5,844 bases of DNA from an uncultured Actinomyces sp. (GCA_915069725.1 CAJZFF010000138.1:1-5844), one strand, 5' to 3'; positions 1 through 5,197 are shown, counted from the stretch's first letter. The notes: generated by a model from the letters alone, not told the origin. Numbers and translations: made by a program.

Positions 1-44
1 CCACATCCGATCCTGGTCACACCGGCTGGCGGCGGATCCTCCGG

Positions 45-1244
45 TCAGGTCCAGGTGGGCACGACGGCGGCCCCAGTCACCGTTTCCTCTCCCTTCCTGC
101 CGCGGCTCACGGACACGCAGTACTCGGCCGGGAACCAGGTGGGGCCCAGGGCCTCGCCCTTGACCGGAACCCGGCTCAGGCGCAGGGCGGTACCGCGGGC
201 CGTGGGGCGCTGCTCCCACTGGGGCGGTGTGCGAACGAGGAAGGCAGAGAGCAACCTGGTGTAGTCGGGCCCGAGGTAGCACCACGGGACCGGGATGGAG
301 GGAAGCCCGCTCAGGATGACGCCGTCGGCGGCCAGGGACTGGGGCTGCTCGGCTCTGAAGTAGCCGGGCATGACGTCGCCGTCGTAGGAGTACTGCCATC
401 CGTCGAGGACCTGCGCCCAGGCCAGGTCGGCACCGAGCTCGTCGCAGGCCTCGAGCAGCAGCTCGTGGAGGAGGTCCAGGTCGCCGACGCTCACGGGCGC
501 CAGCCCAGCCTCCCACTCAACGAGGTACGTGCCGTGGGCGTCCTCCTCGCGGGCAAAGAATGTCGCCGTATTGATCGGCGCGGGTCCGGTCAGGAAGACC
601 CCGACGTCGTCGACATACCTGCGCTCATCGGCGGCCTCGATCGTGGCCTCGTTCAGTGGCAGCATGCGCGCCTGACCGGTGTACTTGGTGGGGCTCCAGT
701 GCGGGGCTACCCGCCAGATGGCGCGCATCCAGGCCTTGACCGGATCGGGGCAGACGGACTCGCGCACATAGGCCCGCATCTTGACCACCTGGAGGTCCTC
801 GTCGAGCCGTTCCCAGTCCTTCTCGTAGACGTCGGGATTGAAGTCGGGTGCGGACGAGGCTCCCTGCGGCCGTACCACGCGCTCGAAGAACAGGGCCACG
901 ACGCCGTCGTTCCAGCGGGCGAGGGTCTGCGCCGACGCCAGGGCCCTCTTGCTGGCCGAGTCGCCTCGGAACCAGCTCTTGGGCCAGGTGAGCTGGTAGC
1001 AGTAGGGCAGATCGGGGTAGCCGGAGACCTCCTTGACGTAGTCGACGAAGTCAAGCTGCACGTCCAGAGAGGTCTCCTCCAGCTCGAGGACCAGCAGGCC
1101 GTCGTCGCGGAGGCGGAGGTGAGTTCCATCCCCGTCATTACCCTCGACGGTGAGGTCCGGCAGCACCGTGCGCACACCCTCGATCGTCAGCTCTCGAGTG
1201 GTGTAGAGCTCGTAGATGTCCTCGCCCTTGAACTGCCCCAGCAT
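45..1244 (-). CDS. Hypothetical protein, 399 aa, family not recognised
   Basis: I do not recognise the family. The frame has the even, acidic and Trp/Tyr-rich composition of a real soluble protein (for example LPYCYQLTWPKSWF at residues 79-92 and WQYSYDGDVMPGYF at 283-296). I see no signal peptide, membrane helix or nucleotide-binding motif, so I infer it is cytosolic. It may have two halves: an N-terminal part to about residue 190, and a part from about 195 with an acidic helix (DLDLLHELLLEACDELGADLAW, near 255-276). The start is ATG at 1244. The frame stays open upstream to 1598, but that part overlaps panD in another frame and is low-complexity Ser/Pro/Thr/Arg. The ribosome site is poor (GGGAAGC directly before ATG). 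The gene lies 79 nt downstream of panD on the same strand, so co-transcription is possible, but nothing links the functions. I am confident that it is coding; the function is unknown. Confidence 0.8.
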   Translation of the reverse strand: MLGQFKGEDIYELYTTRELTIEGVRTVLPDLTVEGNDGDGTHLRLRDDGLLVLELEETSLDVQLDFVDYVKEVSGYPDLPYCYQLTWPKSWFRGDSASKRALASAQTLARWNDGVVALFFERVVRPQGASSAPDFNPDVYEKDWERLDEDLQVVKMRAYVRESVCPDPVKAWMRAIWRVAPHWSPTKYTGQARMLPLNEATIEAADERRYVDDVGVFLTGPAPINTATFFAREEDAHGTYLVEWEAGLAPVSVGDLDLLHELLLEACDELGADLAWAQVLDGWQYSYDGDVMPGYFRAEQPQSLAADGVILSGLPSIPVPWCYLGPDYTRLLSAFLVRTPPQWEQRPTARGTALRLSRVPVKGEALGPTWFPAEYCVSVSRGRKGEETVTGAAVVPTWT

Positions 1245-1323
1245 GCTTCCCGACTTTAGCGGAGCACGGTGGTGTCGGGGGCGGTTCGGGGCGGCCCGGT
1301 AGAGCGGCCGGCCCGCGGAGCGC

Positions 1324-1779
1324 TCAGGCGCGGGCGTCGGCCAGGGGGATGCCGGAGGGGCGCAGGCCCTGGAGGCGGGCGACGTCGGAGTCGGCCGGGA
1401 TCTGGCCGGGGTCGGTGCCCCGCTCCACGATCCGGTTGGCCTCGTCGACGAAGATGACCCGGGGCAGGTAGGTGCGGGCCTCGGCGTCGGACATCTGGGA
1501 GTAGGCGATGAGGATGACGACGTCTCCGGGGCTGACCAGGTGGGCGGCGGCGCCGTTGACGCAGATCTCTCCGGCGCCGCGCTCGCCGGGGATGACATAG
1601 GTGGACAGGCGGTTGCCGTTGGTGCAGTTGCAGATGTCGACGCGCTCGCCGGGCAGCAGGTCGGCGGCCTCGAGCAGGTCGACGTCCACCGTGATCGAGC
1701 CGACGTAGTCGAGGTCGGCCTGGGTCACGGTGGCGCGGTGGATCTTGGACGTCATCATCGTCCGGGTGCGGGAACTCAT
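1324..1779 (-). CDS. panD: Aspartate 1-decarboxylase proenzyme (PanD)
   Basis: PanD is a cytosolic pyruvoyl enzyme that decarboxylates L-aspartate to beta-alanine, the partner of pantoate in pantothenate/CoA synthesis. The 151-residue product carries the family landmarks: [18 protein letters not shown] with the Gly27-Ser28 self-cleavage site that makes the pyruvoyl group, Lys12, His14, Tyr25, Arg57, the catalytic Thr60-Tyr61 pair, and VNGAAAHL with Asn75. All sit exactly three residues later than in the E. coli enzyme (K9, Y22, G24-S25, R54, Y58, N72). I chose ATG 1779 because it gives the shortest normal N-terminus; an upstream ATG at 1830 would add an Arg-rich tail not typical of the family. 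A C-terminal tail of about 20 residues ([20 protein letters not shown]) goes beyond the usual 126-140 aa. No Shine-Dalgarno is visible, and a TACGCT hexamer eight nt upstream suggests a leaderless mRNA. The panC remnant upstream on the same strand shows a former panC-panD order. Confidence 0.97.
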   Translation of the reverse strand: MSSRTRTMMTSKIHRATVTQADLDYVGSITVDVDLLEAADLLPGERVDICNCTNGNRLSTYVIPGERGAGEICVNGAAAHLVSPGDVVILIAYSQMSDAEARTYLPRVIFVDEANRIVERGTDPGQIPADSDVARLQGLRPSGIPLADARA

Positions 1780-1787
1780 CGCCGCAC

Positions 1788-1793
1788 AGCGTA
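1788..1793 (-). promoter_or_regulatory. Candidate -10 box for leaderless panD
   Basis: On the minus strand TACGCT (a TAnnnT-type -10) ends eight nt before the panD ATG. This is the spacing expected if transcription starts at the A of the start codon. The lack of any Shine-Dalgarno before ATG 1779 agrees. No good -35 hexamer is visible; the expected place (about 1811-1816) is occupied by a near-palindrome. This is inference from spacing and motif only. Confidence 0.4.
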
Positions 1794-1810
1794 GACGGCG
1801 CAGGGCCCGG

Positions 1811-1826
1811 CGCACTGTACGGTGCG
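1811..1826. repeat. 16-bp near-palindrome upstream of panD
   Basis: CGCACTGTACGGTGCG reads almost the same on both strands: 14 of 16 positions are symmetric around the central GTAC. It lies 32-47 nt upstream of the panD start codon, where the -35 region would fall if panD is leaderless. A symmetric site there could be an operator for a dimeric regulator, but GC-rich DNA makes such dyads by chance. Confidence 0.4.
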
Positions 1827-1848
1827 GCACAGGGTGAGCGACCTGACA

Positions 1849-1893
1849 GGAACGGTCGGACCTGAGCGGGGCGAGCCCCGGCCCGACGGTTCC
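1849..1893 (-). other. Composite stem-loop between panC and panD (possible terminator or attenuator)
   Basis: The outer arms GGAACGGTCGG (1849-1859) and CCGACGGTTCC (1883-1893) pair over 10 of 11 positions. Between them is a second exact inverted repeat, CGGGGC/GCCCCG (1867-1872 and 1875-1880). Read on the minus strand, the element lies after the panC stop and about 70 nt before panD, so it could end panC transcription or act in the panD leader region. No T-tract follows on either strand. The structure is seen in the sequence; the role is inferred. Confidence 0.5.
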
Positions 1894-1932
1894 GGAGAAC
1901 GCAGCGTAGGGCGCCGGGTCTGTCGCTCGAGG

Positions 1933-1963
1933 GTGCGTCCTCGGGGACTCGTGTGCGTCCTCG
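1933..1963. repeat. 11-bp direct repeat, two copies 20 bp apart
   Basis: GTGCGTCCTCG occurs exactly at 1933-1943 and again at 1953-1963, a spacing of 20 bp (about two helical turns). It lies in the non-coding interval between the panC tail and panD. It may be chance or a pair of binding sites on one DNA face. The rest of the 1894-2027 interval shows no gene and no RNA that I can recognise. Confidence 0.35.
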
Positions 1964-2027
1964 CGCGGGGCGGCGCGGCTTGCGTCGCCCGGCCCCTCGC
2001 AGGTACTCGGGCGGGCCGGACCGATGC

Positions 2028-2159
2028 TCAGGGGCGCAGGTCGATGAGCGTGTTGTCGATGAGACGGGTGGTGCCCACGCGCGCGGCGACGGCCAGCAGT
2101 CCCACGGCGGGCAGCCCCTCCTCCTTGTCCTCCCCCACGGGCTCGCTGCGCGGCAGGCC
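2028..2159 (-). pseudogene. panC: 3' fragment of pantoate-beta-alanine ligase (panC), 5' part missing
   Basis: PanC joins D-pantoate and beta-alanine with ATP to give pantothenate, so it is the direct user of the PanD product. The minus-strand frame ending at TGA 2028-2030 finishes with [20 protein letters not shown] and then DLRP. This matches the conserved PanC C-terminus (mycobacterial PanC has GRLLVAARLGTTRLLDN here). Only about 45 codons of a protein usually near 280-310 aa are present. The ATP-binding HIGH-type motif, the pantoate site and the KMSKS-like loop are all absent. To the right, the frame runs into sequence that is clearly cimA on the opposite strand, so the gene is cut near 2157 and cannot make an active enzyme as read here. 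Its place upstream of panD on the same strand fits the usual pan gene cluster. Confidence 0.85.
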
Positions 2160-2186
2160 GAGGCCGGCGCCCGCCAGGTGCAGGGC
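2150..2186. other. Breakpoint joining panC tail (minus) to cimA tail (plus)
   Basis: Left of about 2157 the minus strand reads PanC; right of about 2157 the plus strand reads CimA from [10 protein letters not shown] onward. Bases 2157-2180 are GC-rich (GCCGAGGCCGGCGCCCGCCA) and read acceptably in both genes (LAGAGLGLP on the minus strand), so the exact point cannot be fixed by eye. Such shared sequence is typical of microhomology-mediated joining. I see no insertion-sequence end, target duplication or integrase. Confidence 0.8.
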
Positions 2187-3122
2187 TGCGTCAACGGCTT
2201 CGGCGAACGCACCGGCAACGCCAATCTTTTGACCCTCATCGCCGACCTCGAACTCAAGAGCGGTTGGACCGTCCTGCCCGGGGACGATGCCGAGCGCGCT
2301 CGTCGTCTGAGCGAGCTGTCCGCCGTCTCGCGCACCGTTGACGAGATCGCCAACCGCGCCCCCTCCGGCCGCCTGCCCTACGTGGGGACCAGGGCCTTCG
2401 CCCACAAGGCGGGGCTGCACGCCAGCGCCATCAGAGTCGATCCGGACCTGTACCAGCACATCGACCCCGCCCGGGTCGGCAACACCACGACCATGCTCGT
2501 CTCGGAGATGGCCGGGCGGGCCTCCATCGAGCTCAAGGCCCGTGAGCTGGGCATCGACACCGGCGGCGACGCCGAGCTGCTCGGACGCGTCACCGAGATG
2601 GTCAAGGCGCGTGAGGCCGCCGGCTACGCCTACGACGCCGCCGACGGCAGCTTCGAACTGCTGCTGCGCTCCGCTCGCGGGGACCTGCCCGCCTACTTCC
2701 GCGTGGAGTCCTGGCGCGCCTCCATCCAGGCGCGCCCGCGCGCTGGCGAGGTGGTTCTGCCCGCGGATGGCCGCACCGACACCGAGGCGGAGGCCACCGT
2801 GCGGCTGCGGATCGGCGGACGGCGTCGCGCCGTCCTGGGGGAGGGCAACGGTCCGGTCAACGCTCTGGATCGCGCTCTGTGCGATGCCTTGGCGGAGACT
2901 TACCCCGAGATCAGACGTTTCGAGCTGACCGACTTCAAGGTCCGCATCCTCGACTCCGAGCGTGGCACGCGCTCCATCGTGCGCGTGCTGATCGACATCA
3001 CCGACGGTGAGCGCACCTGGTCCACGGTCGGAGTGGGCACCGACATCATCGAAGCCTCCTGGGAGGCTCTCACCGACGGGCACACGGTCGGCCTGCTGCG
3101 GGCGGGCGTCGTCCCCCGATGA
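2160..3122 (+). pseudogene. cimA: (R)-citramalate synthase CimA, C-terminal ~320 residues, 5' part missing
   Basis: CimA condenses pyruvate with acetyl-CoA to (R)-citramalate, the first step of a threonine-independent route to 2-oxobutyrate and isoleucine. The frame starts inside the TIM barrel at [20 protein letters not shown], continues with the conserved VGTRAFAHKAGLHASAI (catalytic-region His near 2400-2420), VGNTTTMLVSEMAGRASIELKARELG and, from about 2620, the regulatory LeuA-dimer domain (GEGNGPVNALD, LTDFKVRILD, WSTVGVGTDIIEASWEAL). This pattern is CimA rather than LeuA. About 220 residues are missing from a family length near 540, including the N-terminal metal and substrate residues and the HxHND motif that should lie just before the break. 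No native start codon is present; the plus-strand frame stays open back to 1953 only by reading antisense through panC. The fragment is inactive as read. TGA is at 3120-3122. Confidence 0.9.
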
Positions 3123-3181
3123 GCCCGACCGTCGCGCTCGCGGTCCGTCGCAGACATCCCCGCGGAGGCGGTTTCGTGGCA

Positions 3182-3205
3182 CGGCCGGGGCCGGAGCCCC
3201 GCCCG
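3182..3205. terminator. Hairpin between convergent cimA and the haem monooxygenase gene
   Basis: Bases 3182-3191 pair with 3196-3205 in 9 of 10 positions (core GGGGC-CGGA-GCCCC, outer CGG/CCG, one C-C mismatch). It lies in the 84-nt gap between the two stop codons, which suits a bidirectional terminator. There is no U-tract, as is common for actinobacterial terminators. Confidence 0.6.
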
Positions 3206-3206
3206 G

Positions 3207-3500
3207 TCAGTCGTCGTGCTGGACGACCTCGAAGCCAAGCGGCTCGACGCTCATGCCGCGGCGCTCGTCGTCCGCATGGCGGCCAGTCGGTCGGGCGGCG
3301 GCCCACGCCTCGTAATGCTCGCGGGTGTCCCACCGGGTGACGACGAAGTAGCGGTTCTCCCCGATGACGGGGCGCAGGAGTTCGAAGCCTGCGAAGCCTT
3401 CGGCCCTGTCGACGGCCCGTTTGCGGGTGGCGAAGCGGCGTTCGATCTCGGCACCCGCGTTCTCGGGGATCGTCAGAGCGGTGATATTGACGAAGGTCAT
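3207..3500 (-). CDS. MhuD/IsdG-like haem-degrading monooxygenase (ABM domain), 97 aa
   Basis: This is a small ferredoxin-fold ABM-domain protein. Its nearest family that I recognise is mycobacterial MhuD, a cytosolic dimer that opens haem and frees iron. Conserved stretches are RRFATRKRAV (19-30 region), GFAGFELLRPV (35-45), NRYFVVTRW (49-57) and AWAAARPTGRH (65-75). Four key MhuD positions keep the same numbers: Phe23, Arg26, Trp66 and the haem-ligand His75. The exception is residue 7: MhuD and IsdG have Asn there, which is needed for turnover, while here the ungapped alignment puts Thr7 (NITAL). Haem binding is therefore likely, but normal haem oxygenation is less certain. The start ATG 3500 is well supported by GAGGAG five nt upstream. 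The gene stands alone, convergent with the cimA remnant and 156 nt downstream of the membrane-protein gene, with inverted repeats upstream. Confidence 0.88.
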   Translation of the reverse strand: MTFVNITALTIPENAGAEIERRFATRKRAVDRAEGFAGFELLRPVIGENRYFVVTRWDTREHYEAWAAARPTGRHADDERRGMSVEPLGFEVVQHDD

Positions 3501-3505
3501 GGGGG

Positions 3506-3511
3506 CTCCTC
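3506..3511 (-). promoter_or_regulatory. Shine-Dalgarno of the haem monooxygenase gene
   Basis: GAGGAG on the minus strand is followed by CCCCC and then ATG 3500. It is the only strong, well-spaced ribosome site in the window and fixes the start of this gene. Confidence 0.85.
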
Positions 3512-3560
3512 ACACGATAGATGGATCGGGGCGGACACCACGTCGGTGCTCCGGTCACGG

Positions 3561-3576
3561 CTCACGACGGCGTGAG
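3561..3576. repeat. Perfect 6-bp inverted repeat upstream of the haem monooxygenase gene
   Basis: CTCACG-ACGG-CGTGAG is an exact dyad 61-76 nt upstream of ATG 3500. A TATTCT hexamer on the minus strand (3575-3580) overlaps its right arm and could be a -10 box. The arrangement fits an operator over a promoter, for example for an iron- or haem-responsive regulator, but the regulator cannot be named from the sequence. Confidence 0.45.
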
Positions 3577-3661
3577 AATACCCCCGCACCCTCAACGCTC
3601 GGGTTCGTGTGCCCGCGAGGGCCTCGACCTGCGCGGCGATCGGGGACGCGGTGTTCTCACG
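3571..3661. repeat. 12-bp inverted repeat flanking the intergenic gap (11 of 12 match)
   Basis: CGTGAGAATACC (3571-3582) is the reverse complement of GGTGTTCTCACG (3650-3661) except for one position, with 67 bp between. The right copy overlaps the stop codon of the DUF6463-like gene; the left copy shares CGTGAG with the 3561-3576 dyad. Three CGTGAG-type half sites thus lie in about 100 bp. They could be spread operator sites or a long terminator stem for the upstream gene. Confidence 0.45.
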
Positions 3662-4079
3662 GATCCGTGCGCCGACGACGACGCCGGGCCACCGCGAGGA
3701 TCAACGGGACGAGCAGCAGCCAGAATCCGGATGACGGCATGGTGACGATGCCACCGAGAGTGAGCGCCCCCAGGCCTCCCACCAACGCCCACGGCAGGGC
3801 GATTCCGCGGCGCTCGAGGGTCGCGATCGCTCCGCCGAGAAGTATCAGGGCGAAACCGGTGACGAGGAACCAGTAGATCGCCCGCCGGTCCGGAGCGGTG
3901 TCCCATGCGCCGATCGTTCCTGCGACAATGCCCTCCCTGATCGGGGATCGCCCCGTGACCAGTCCGATGATGCTGTGGAGGATCCCGATACCGATGAGGC
4001 ACCAGCCGACGAGGGGACGTGCTCGTGAATCCTCCGCGGGTTCTGAGATTCGTGAGATTCCTGAGGTTTTTGCGCACAT
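3657..4079 (-). CDS. DUF6463-like four-helix membrane protein, 140 aa
   Basis: The product is very hydrophobic, with four likely membrane helices near residues 23-41, 68-86, 95-113 and 118-131, and an Arg-rich, positive C-terminus (ARRRRRRTDP) expected in the cytosol. Motifs WCLIGIGILHSIIGLVTG, YWFLVTGFALILLGG, LERRG and MPSSGFWLLLVP look like the DUF6463 family as I remember it; its function is unknown. ATG 4079 is the last possible start before helix 1 and gives a normal length. A TTG at 4094 has GGAAG a few nt upstream and is an alternative. The frame stays open up to 4205, but that stretch reads as Arg/Ser-rich sequence and holds a promoter-like TATGAT, so I treat it as leader. The N-terminal residues come from a short 9-nt tandem repeat. 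The gene stands apart from its neighbours. Confidence 0.78.
   Translation of the reverse strand: MCAKTSGISRISEPAEDSRARPLVGWCLIGIGILHSIIGLVTGRSPIREGIVAGTIGAWDTAPDRRAIYWFLVTGFALILLGGAIATLERRGIALPWALVGGLGALTLGGIVTMPSSGFWLLLVPLILAVARRRRRRTDP
4044..4070. repeat. Three 9-nt tandem units at the 5' end of the DUF6463-like gene
   Basis: TGAGATTCG, TGAGATTCC and TGAGGTTTT follow one another; the first two differ at one base and the third is degenerate. On the coding strand they give the tripeptides KTS, GIS and RIS just after the start codon. The period of three codons keeps the frame, so copy number could vary without a frameshift. Confidence 0.5.
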
Positions 4080-4200
4080 GTTGGGGGAGACCAAATTCTT
4101 CCGACACGGGTCGTCATTGCGTCGCGTGCGGTGCGAGCGCACGACGGTGCAGTCACGTACAGCGGGCACCGACGAGAAACTGCGTCCGCGCACTAGCAAC

Positions 4201-4206
4201 ATCATA
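4201..4206 (-). promoter_or_regulatory. Candidate -10 box (TATGAT) for the DUF6463-like gene
   Basis: TATGAT on the minus strand matches the -10 consensus at five of six bases, in an AT-richer patch that stands out in this GC-rich window. Transcription from it would start near 4194 and leave a leader of about 100-115 nt before the likely start codon. No convincing -35 hexamer lies upstream. Confidence 0.4.
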
Positions 4207-4270
4207 TCGTAATCCGGCGAGATCGGGGAGGGGTCGGCTGCGCATAGAGGGCTGAGCGCGGCAACTGGTT

Positions 4271-4295
4271 AAAACGCTCATCGCCGCCCGACGAT
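4271..4295 (-). terminator. Weak terminator-like hairpin after tRNA-His
   Basis: On the minus strand ATCGTC-GGGC-GGCGAT folds into a 6-bp stem (one T-G wobble) starting 8 nt after the tRNA CCA end, and a TTTT run follows about five nt later. It could end tRNA-His transcription. The stem is short, so support is limited. Confidence 0.35.
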
Positions 4296-4302
4296 CAGTG
4301 AG

Positions 4303-4378
4303 TGGGGTGGCTGACGGGGTTTGAACCCGCGACCTCCTGGACCACAACCAGGCGCTCTACCTACTGAGCTACAGCCAC
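4303..4378 (-). tRNA. tRNA-His (GTG anticodon)
   Basis: A complete minus-strand tRNA cloverleaf of 76 nt. The acceptor stem GTGGCTG/CAGCCAC is followed by C73 and an encoded CCA. The D arm is GCTCAGTAGGTAGAGC, the anticodon stem CCTGG/CCAGG holds a loop with GTG exactly at positions 34-36 (4343-4345), and the T loop is GGTTCAAACC-like. The base before position 1 (4379) is G on the minus strand, so the extra G-1 that identifies tRNA-His and pairs with C73 is encoded or ready for RNase P retention. The gene follows orn on the same strand, a neighbourhood I recall from other actinobacteria. Confidence 0.97.
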
Positions 4379-4409
4379 CATCGCCGCGAGCGGATCGCAA
4401 CGGGTCAGT

Positions 4410-4439
4410 ACTTTATCGGCTTGCTCGCGTGGGCACCAA
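4410..4439 (-). promoter_or_regulatory. Promoter of tRNA-His
   Basis: On the minus strand TTGGTG (4434-4439) is followed after 18 nt by TAAAGT (4410-4415); each matches its sigma-70-type consensus at four of six bases. Transcription would start near 4403, about 24 nt before the mature tRNA. The site lies after the orn stop codon, so the tRNA need not depend on orn transcription. Confidence 0.6.
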
Positions 4440-4530
4440 TTCGTTCTTCGTGCGCTGCATCACGTGCGCGCAGCGATGCTCGACGGTGCGCAACCACTGC
4501 CTCGGGCGAGCGCGGAGGACAGATCGGACG

Positions 4531-5163
4531 TCAGAACGTCGATGATGTCGGGTGCGCCGAGATCTCCTCGGCGACCGACCTGCACTCCTCACTCGTCGGG
4601 CCCTCGCCGGCGGGGAAGAGGAGTCTGCGGTAGTAGCGCAGTTCGTCGATCGACTCCAGGATGTCGGCCAGGGCGCGGTGCCCCCCGTGCTTCTCGGGGG
4701 AGTGGAAGAAGGTGCGCGGGTACCAGCGCTTGGCGAGCTCCTTGATCGAGGACACGTCCACGACCCGGTAGTGCAGGTACTTGATCAGCTCAGGCATGTC
4801 GCGTGCGAGGAAGGCCTTATCGGTGCCCACCGAGTTCCCGGCCAGTTGGGCTGTGCGGGGCTGGGGCACCAACGACCGCACGTGCTCCAGTACCTTCTGC
4901 TGCGCCTCGGTCATGGTCAGCCCCTGCCCGAGCTCGTCGAGCAGGCCGGAGGTGGTGTGCATCTCGCGCACGAAGTCGCCCATCTGCTCCAGCGCGGACG
5001 CCGGCGGTCTGATGAGTACGTCGATCCCCTCCCCGAGGGGCTTGAGATCGTAGTCGGTGACGACGACGGCCACCTCGATGAGCGCGTCGGCGCTCAGGTC
5101 GAGGCCGGTCATTTCGCAGTCGATCCACACCAAGGGGTCAGCAGTAGTCATCTGTCGGCTCAC
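4531..5163 (-). CDS. orn: Oligoribonuclease (Orn), DEDDh 3'-5' exonuclease
   Basis: Orn degrades 2-5 nt RNAs (nanoRNAs, and linear dinucleotides such as pGpG) to mononucleotides in the cytosol, the last step of RNA decay. The 210-residue product has all five DEDDh residues: Asp15 and Glu17 in WIDCEMTGLD, Asp115 in GNSVGTD, and His162 and Asp167 in GGHRALADILES. Other family stretches are HYRVVDVSSIKELAKRWYP and ELRYYRRLLFP. It is slightly longer than E. coli Orn (181 aa) because of a C-terminal extension from about residue 185, which is common in actinobacterial homologues. The start is GTG 5163 or, four codons later, ATG 5151. Neither has a Shine-Dalgarno, but TACACT eight nt before the GTG supports a leaderless start there. 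The gene looks complete and is followed by tRNA-His on the same strand. A 14-bp palindrome lies upstream. Confidence 0.97.
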   Translation of the reverse strand: MSRQMTTADPLVWIDCEMTGLDLSADALIEVAVVVTDYDLKPLGEGIDVLIRPPASALEQMGDFVREMHTTSGLLDELGQGLTMTEAQQKVLEHVRSLVPQPRTAQLAGNSVGTDKAFLARDMPELIKYLHYRVVDVSSIKELAKRWYPRTFFHSPEKHGGHRALADILESIDELRYYRRLLFPAGEGPTSEECRSVAEEISAHPTSSTF

Positions 5164-5171
5164 GGTGACCG

Positions 5172-5177
5172 AGTGTA
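5172..5177 (-). promoter_or_regulatory. Candidate -10 box for leaderless orn
   Basis: TACACT on the minus strand ends eight nt before GTG 5163, the same spacing as TACGCT before panD. It suggests that transcription starts at the first base of the codon and favours the GTG over ATG 5151. No clear -35 is seen. The assignment rests on spacing and the absence of a ribosome site. Confidence 0.45.
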
Positions 5178-5197
5178 GCCCCGGCCCGGTTCGCTCT

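Noticed and set aside
465..1259. Long plus-strand open frame, 264 codons
   Set aside because: It is antisense to the 399-aa gene, whose composition is far more protein-like; no motif and no ribosome site.
1245..1323. GC-rich inverted sequence (GCGGGCCGGCCGC area) as a panD terminator
   Set aside because: Pairing is short and degenerate; not better than expected in DNA of this composition.
1245..1598. N-terminal extension of the 399-aa protein (minus-strand frame open to 1598)
   Set aside because: It overlaps panD in another frame and is Ser/Pro/Thr/Arg low-complexity sequence, typical of an out-of-frame shadow in GC-rich DNA.
1953..2159. N-terminal part of a fused plus-strand protein running into CimA
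   Set aside because: These codons are antisense to the conserved PanC C-terminus, so the fusion frame is a by-product of the breakpoint rather than a gene.
2160..3182. Long minus-strand open frame continuing PanC to the right
   Set aside because: It is the antisense shadow of CimA; no PanC ATP-binding or pantoate-binding motif occurs there.
3070..3558. Minus-strand open frame over the haem monooxygenase region
   Set aside because: It is an Arg/Pro-rich shadow frame; the ABM-domain frame with a strong ribosome site is the real gene.
4019..4255. Small plus-strand open frames opposite the DUF6463-like gene's 5' region
   Set aside because: They are antisense to the gene and its leader, and the apparent RFLRFLR pattern comes from the 9-nt tandem repeat.
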